A stretch of 56,930 nucleotides of DNA, from positions 1 through 56,930 of the forward strand of contig JAACAK010000148.1 in the NCBI GenBank assembly GCA_011774835.1, in the 5' to 3' direction. The position numbers and the translations under genes are program-made. The number at the start of each line of letters is the position of its first letter. Position 1 is the first letter of the stretch. This document shows positions 54,455-56,930 of the stretch, piece by piece. The DNA is from Candidatus Kutchimonas denitrificans. GTDB lineage: Bacteria > Gemmatimonadota > Gemmatimonadetes > Palauibacterales > KS3-K002. The notes under the pieces are model-generated. The model was given only the letters and a program-made list of their open reading frames with translations. It searched no databases and was not told the origin of the DNA.

Positions 54455-54624
54455 GCGTGGGCGAGTGGGTCTACGAGCGGATCGTGAGGCCGTTGCTGGC
54501 CCGCACGTCCTTCCCTTGTCACGCCTGCGCGAGTTTCGATGAGCGACCGATGAAGGACTTCCGCGACTGCGACTGCGAGTGGGGGCGCATCGCCCGCCAG
54601 GAATACGAGCGGGAAAACCAATGA
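54451..54624 (+). CDS. Cys-rich small protein (57 aa)
   Basis: CHACASFDERPMKDFRDCDC (27-46) has four or five Cys, a likely zinc site. GTG overlaps the ERF stop by four; next ATG overlaps by four. Confidence 0.6.
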   Translation: MSVGEWVYERIVRPLLARTSFPCHACASFDERPMKDFRDCDCEWGRIARQEYERENQ

Positions 54625-54791
54625 CCCTCCGCCACGTCGATACGTGGACCTACGGTGAGCGCGGCACGTGCTGGTTTCGCATGGACGAGTGCGGCCACTG
54701 GCAGACGTTCCCGCAGGAGAAGGCGCTCAAGATCCAGACGCGGCCCGACACACAGTATCGGTGCAAGAAATGCGAGCGGGAGGAGCGGTGA
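54621..54791 (+). CDS. Small zinc-site protein (56 aa)
   Basis: CWFRMDECGHW and YRCKKCERE give Cys/His pairs for a zinc knuckle. ATGA and GTGA overlaps on either side. Unknown role. Confidence 0.6.
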   Translation: MTLRHVDTWTYGERGTCWFRMDECGHWQTFPQEKALKIQTRPDTQYRCKKCEREER

Positions 54792-56164
54792 CGGTCGGCT
54801 CGCTGTTCGCTGGCGTGGGCGGCTTCGACCTCGGGTTGGAACTCGCCGGATGGGAAACGATGTGGCAGGTGGAGATCGACGATCAATGCCGGCAGGTGCT
54901 CCGAAGGCACTGGCCGGAAGCCGATAGATACGAGGACGTGACGGATGTGGGTGGCGTACAGCGATCAGAACGGGATGGTCTGGAGAGAGCTCGCCCCGAC
55001 AATCCAAGCGAAGGACACGGGCGGGTGGTCGCTGGCGTTTCAGCCGATGATATGCAAGGTGGCAAGAGTGGTGAAAGACGACGACGATCAAACCTCGCTC
55101 GAGTTGACCTCATCTGCGGGGGATTCCCCTGCCAGGACCTCTCGGTGGCTGGACGCCGTGAGGGACTGGATGGAGAGCGATCCGGACTATTCTTCGAGTT
55201 CATGCGCGTCGTTGATGCGCTCGCTCCCCGTTGGGTTCTCATCGAGAACGTCCCTGGCCTTCTTTCATCGAACGAAGGACGGGACATGGGAACGGTCGTC
55301 GGAACGCTGGCGGACCTCGGGTATGGGTGGTCCTACAGGGTGCTTGACACACAATTCTTCGGCCCACCCCAGAGACGCCGTCGTGTGTTCATTGTCGGAC
55401 ATCTTGGAGGCCCGTGTCCCCCCGAAATACTACTTGAGCCCGAGAGCGTGCCGTGGAATCCTCCGCCGAGCCGAACAGAGGGGGAAGAGGCTCCCACAAT
55501 TCCTGCAAGCGGCGCTGGAACGTCGCGCCCGGGAGGGCCGGGACTCGGAAGCGAAGAAAAGTACGTGATGCTCCAGGCCGGCCAATGCCACGGCACCAAC
55601 GTGGGCGAGATGGGGGCGCTATGTAGGGGCAACGGGAACGTGACGGGCGGGGTGCCGTTCGTGGCGAGCGTTCTGGGCCGAAACACACATGCGCTTACCG
55701 GGGAGGGGTGTGACGCGAGCGAGGACGGTACGGGCCGCGGCACCCCCATTGTGGCCGAAACCCTCCGCGTCGGTGGACGGGAACAGGGCGCGGGAAGCTC
55801 GCACGACAACACGCCGTGGGTAATGGCGTTTCAGGACCGCACTAGGGGGACGGAAGTGGAGCACGGTGACGGGACACTCGCCGGCAGTCTACGGGCCGGT
55901 GACGGGGGCTCAAGCCGCTCACGCAAGCTGATAGACGGGCGCGGCATCCCCCGCAGACTTACGCCACGGGAGTGTGAGCGCCTACAGGGACTACCGGACG
56001 ACTGGACTGCGTGGGGCGTGGACGAAGACGGCGAGCGCGTCGATATGGCCGATACCCCCCGCTACCGGATGCTAGGTAACGCCGTGAGCGTGCCCGTCGC
56101 GGCGTGGATCGGGAAGCGGATCGCGGACGTCCAGGCGGAAATGAAGAAGGAGCAAGCCGCATGA
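54788..56164 (+). CDS. Dcm-type C5-cytosine DNA methyltransferase (458 aa)
   Basis: Motif I SLFAGVGGFDLG (5-16), motif IV ICGGFPCQDLS (109-119, Cys115), ENV (153-155), motif VIII QRRRR (195-199), motifs IX-X LTPRECERLQGLP and YRMLGNAVSVPVA near the end. Between motif III (YEDVTDVGG) and IV an unusual insert of about 45 residues appears, which coincides with the start of a second, +1-frame ORF (54945-55568). GTG start in the overlap with the upstream stop. Confidence 0.9.
   Translation: MTVGSLFAGVGGFDLGLELAGWETMWQVEIDDQCRQVLRRHWPEADRYEDVTDVGGVQRSERDGLERARPDNPSEGHGRVVAGVSADDMQGGKSGERRRRSNLARVDLICGGFPCQDLSVAGRREGLDGERSGLFFEFMRVVDALAPRWVLIENVPGLLSSNEGRDMGTVVGTLADLGYGWSYRVLDTQFFGPPQRRRRVFIVGHLGGPCPPEILLEPESVPWNPPPSRTEGEEAPTIPASGAGTSRPGGPGLGSEEKYVMLQAGQCHGTNVGEMGALCRGNGNVTGGVPFVASVLGRNTHALTGEGCDASEDGTGRGTPIVAETLRVGGREQGAGSSHDNTPWVMAFQDRTRGTEVEHGDGTLAGSLRAGDGGSSRSRKLIDGRGIPRRLTPRECERLQGLPDDWTAWGVDEDGERVDMADTPRYRMLGNAVSVPVAAWIGKRIADVQAEMKKEQAA
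54945..55568 (+). CDS. Nested +1-frame protein inside the Dcm gene (207 aa)
   Basis: The product is not a random shadow: SPRACRGILRRAEQRGKRLP (165-184) followed by FLQAALERRA, and TSLELTSSAGDSPARTSRWL (50-69) with WERSSERWRTSGM, are the signature of a phage protein family usually encoded overlapping or next to Dcm-type genes. ATG at 54945 has GAGG nine bases upstream. Function unknown; an antirestriction or methyltransferase partner is a guess. Dual coding makes this frame unusual. Confidence 0.65.
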   Translation: MWVAYSDQNGMVWRELAPTIQAKDTGGWSLAFQPMICKVARVVKDDDDQTSLELTSSAGDSPARTSRWLDAVRDWMESDPDYSSSSCASLMRSLPVGFSSRTSLAFFHRTKDGTWERSSERWRTSGMGGPTGCLTHNSSAHPRDAVVCSLSDILEARVPPKYYLSPRACRGILRRAEQRGKRLPQFLQAALERRAREGRDSEAKKST

Positions 56165-56562
56165 CCGACCGCAAGGGCTACCGCCAGTGGAACAGCACAC
56201 TCAGACGACGAACCCCCCTACGTGCGAACAAGCGCCTCCGCCCCGTGGGCGATAAGAAGCGAGAGAGGTGGGAGCGGGCATACGGGAGTGAAGAACGGGT
56301 CACTTTTGTGGGGCGGATGGAGTGCTGCGTGCCGGGCTGTGAGAACCCGAGCGAGTGCGCGCATCTGCCGGGTTCGGGCGGCATGGGCATGAAGGGGCCG
56401 TACACCGAGACGATCAACCTCTGCCCGCGCCACCATCGGCATGATTTCGACGGGAGCCTGCACGACCTCGGCAGCGTCGAGCGTTTCGATGCCAAGTGGA
56501 AGACGGATCTCCGGCAGGTAGCGAAAGACCTACAGCGCAAGTGGAGGGAGAGAGATGAGTGA
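56161..56562 (+). CDS. HNH-type endonuclease candidate (133 aa)
   Basis: Residues 17-40 (TLRRRTPLRANKRLRPVGDK) and CCVPGCENPSECAHLPGSGGMGMKGPY, then NLCPRHHRHDFDGSLHDLG: the Cys/His zinc frame and the N-x-CP-HHR end of phage HNH proteins (DUF968-like). ATG overlaps the Dcm stop by four; stop overlaps the next start by eight (ATGAGTGA). Confidence 0.75.
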   Translation: MTDRKGYRQWNSTLRRRTPLRANKRLRPVGDKKRERWERAYGSEERVTFVGRMECCVPGCENPSECAHLPGSGGMGMKGPYTETINLCPRHHRHDFDGSLHDLGSVERFDAKWKTDLRQVAKDLQRKWRERDE

Positions 56563-56869
56563 GGCGGAGATGACCCGGAAGGACTACAACCCGGGATGGA
56601 TCCAGTTCTACGGCGACATGCTGAACTGTCCGCGTTGCGGCAACGATCATCCGCGTCTCCTCTACAGGCGCTTCCGTAGGCAGTCGCGCATCGACCACGG
56701 ACCCCATCGGTGGGCGATCCACACGCACCACGCAACCTGCCCCGACACGGGCGAGTCGATCCATCTGGTGCGTAGATACACGCGGTCTTGGAGGACGACC
56801 GAGTTCACGATGAATAGCGGATCCGGTGGCACGAATACGTGGATGTTCGGACTGGAATTCGCCGCATGA
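56555..56869 (+). CDS. Zinc-ribbon hypothetical protein (104 aa)
   Basis: CPRCGND (24-30) plus a later Cys and several His (HTHHATCPDTGE) suggest one zinc site. Basic middle (LLYRRFRRQSRIDHG). ATG in the ATGAGTGA overlap. Unknown. Confidence 0.6.
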   Translation: MSEAEMTRKDYNPGWIQFYGDMLNCPRCGNDHPRLLYRRFRRQSRIDHGPHRWAIHTHHATCPDTGESIHLVRRYTRSWRTTEFTMNSGSGGTNTWMFGLEFAA

Positions 56870-56930
56870 CCCACGGCCCCCAGGGACACCGAGGCACGGT
56901 CGGAAGGCCGGTGGGAGCGTCCCACATCCC
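56866..56930 (+). CDS. Partial ORF at window end
   Basis: ATG overlaps the previous stop (ATGA); 21 codons are visible (MTHGPQGHRGTVGRPVGASH...) before the window ends. If base 1 follows, the frame stays open and enters the gene at 44 in phase. Confidence 0.4.
   Translation, partial: MTHGPQGHRGTVGRPVGASHI

Noticed and set aside
1-56930. CRISPR array or insertion sequence
   Set aside because: No regularly spaced repeats and no transposase motif were seen anywhere in the window.

Overview
The window looks like an essentially complete temperate tailed-phage genome of siphovirus type, GC-rich, probably from a metagenome or an environmental host. Almost every gene is on the + strand in long runs where the stop of one gene overlaps the start of the next. 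The host is uncertain. Lipobox lipoproteins, one of them with a bacterial Ig-like domain of a kind common in Gemmatimonadota and related Gram-negative-type bacteria, point to a diderm host; this is inference only. Both window ends lie inside the same class of small early genes, and joining base 56930 to base 1 keeps an open frame running into the first gene. This fits a circularly permuted genome of about 57 kb cut at an arbitrary point, but it is not proof.

Layout. 1-12.4 kb: early/accessory operon of many small zinc-ribbon, membrane and acidic proteins, two DNA methyltransferases, a RusA-type resolvase, a PAPS-reductase-like PP-loop enzyme, an excisionase candidate and a tyrosine integrase with a 0.5 kb non-coding stretch (attP candidate) behind it. 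12.4-13.5 kb: regulatory region with promoter-like sequences, U-run hairpins and DnaA-box-like sites. 13.5-21.3 kb: a tightly overlapping glycan operon (GT2, cupin epimerase, SDR, two SAM-fold enzymes, sulfotransferase, GT2-GT4 fusion, short beta-helix protein) that runs straight into terminase. 21.3-30 kb: terminase, portal, MuF-type head protein carrying an intein, an XRE regulator, scaffold and capsid. 30-43 kb: decoration/spike, connector, tail tube, chaperones with a -1 frameshift, short tape measure, tail hub. 43-47.7 kb: holin-like protein, M15-type peptidase, lipoproteins, a tRNA/tmRNA-like structured RNA, a metallophosphoesterase. 47.7-49.4 kb: lysogeny locus on the - strand (Ig-like lipoprotein, XRE repressor) with a strong rightward promoter embedded in repeated operator half-sites. 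49.4-56.9 kb: rightward early operon (RHH protein, MT-A70 and Dcm methyltransferases, ERF annealing protein, HNH nuclease), which would continue into base 1 if the genome is circular.

Most unusual content: (1) the intein in the MuF-type protein has its homing endonuclease (Vsr/DUF559-like, PD-(D/E)XK) encoded ANTISENSE and codon-aligned to the open intein frame; (2) an eight-gene glycosylation/sulfation operon fused in transcription order to the packaging genes; (3) a conserved second protein frame nested in the Dcm gene; (4) a tRNA/tmRNA-like RNA next to an H-type pseudoknot; (5) a repeated promoter, leader and hairpin arrangement in front of several operons, suggestive of antitermination or attenuation control.
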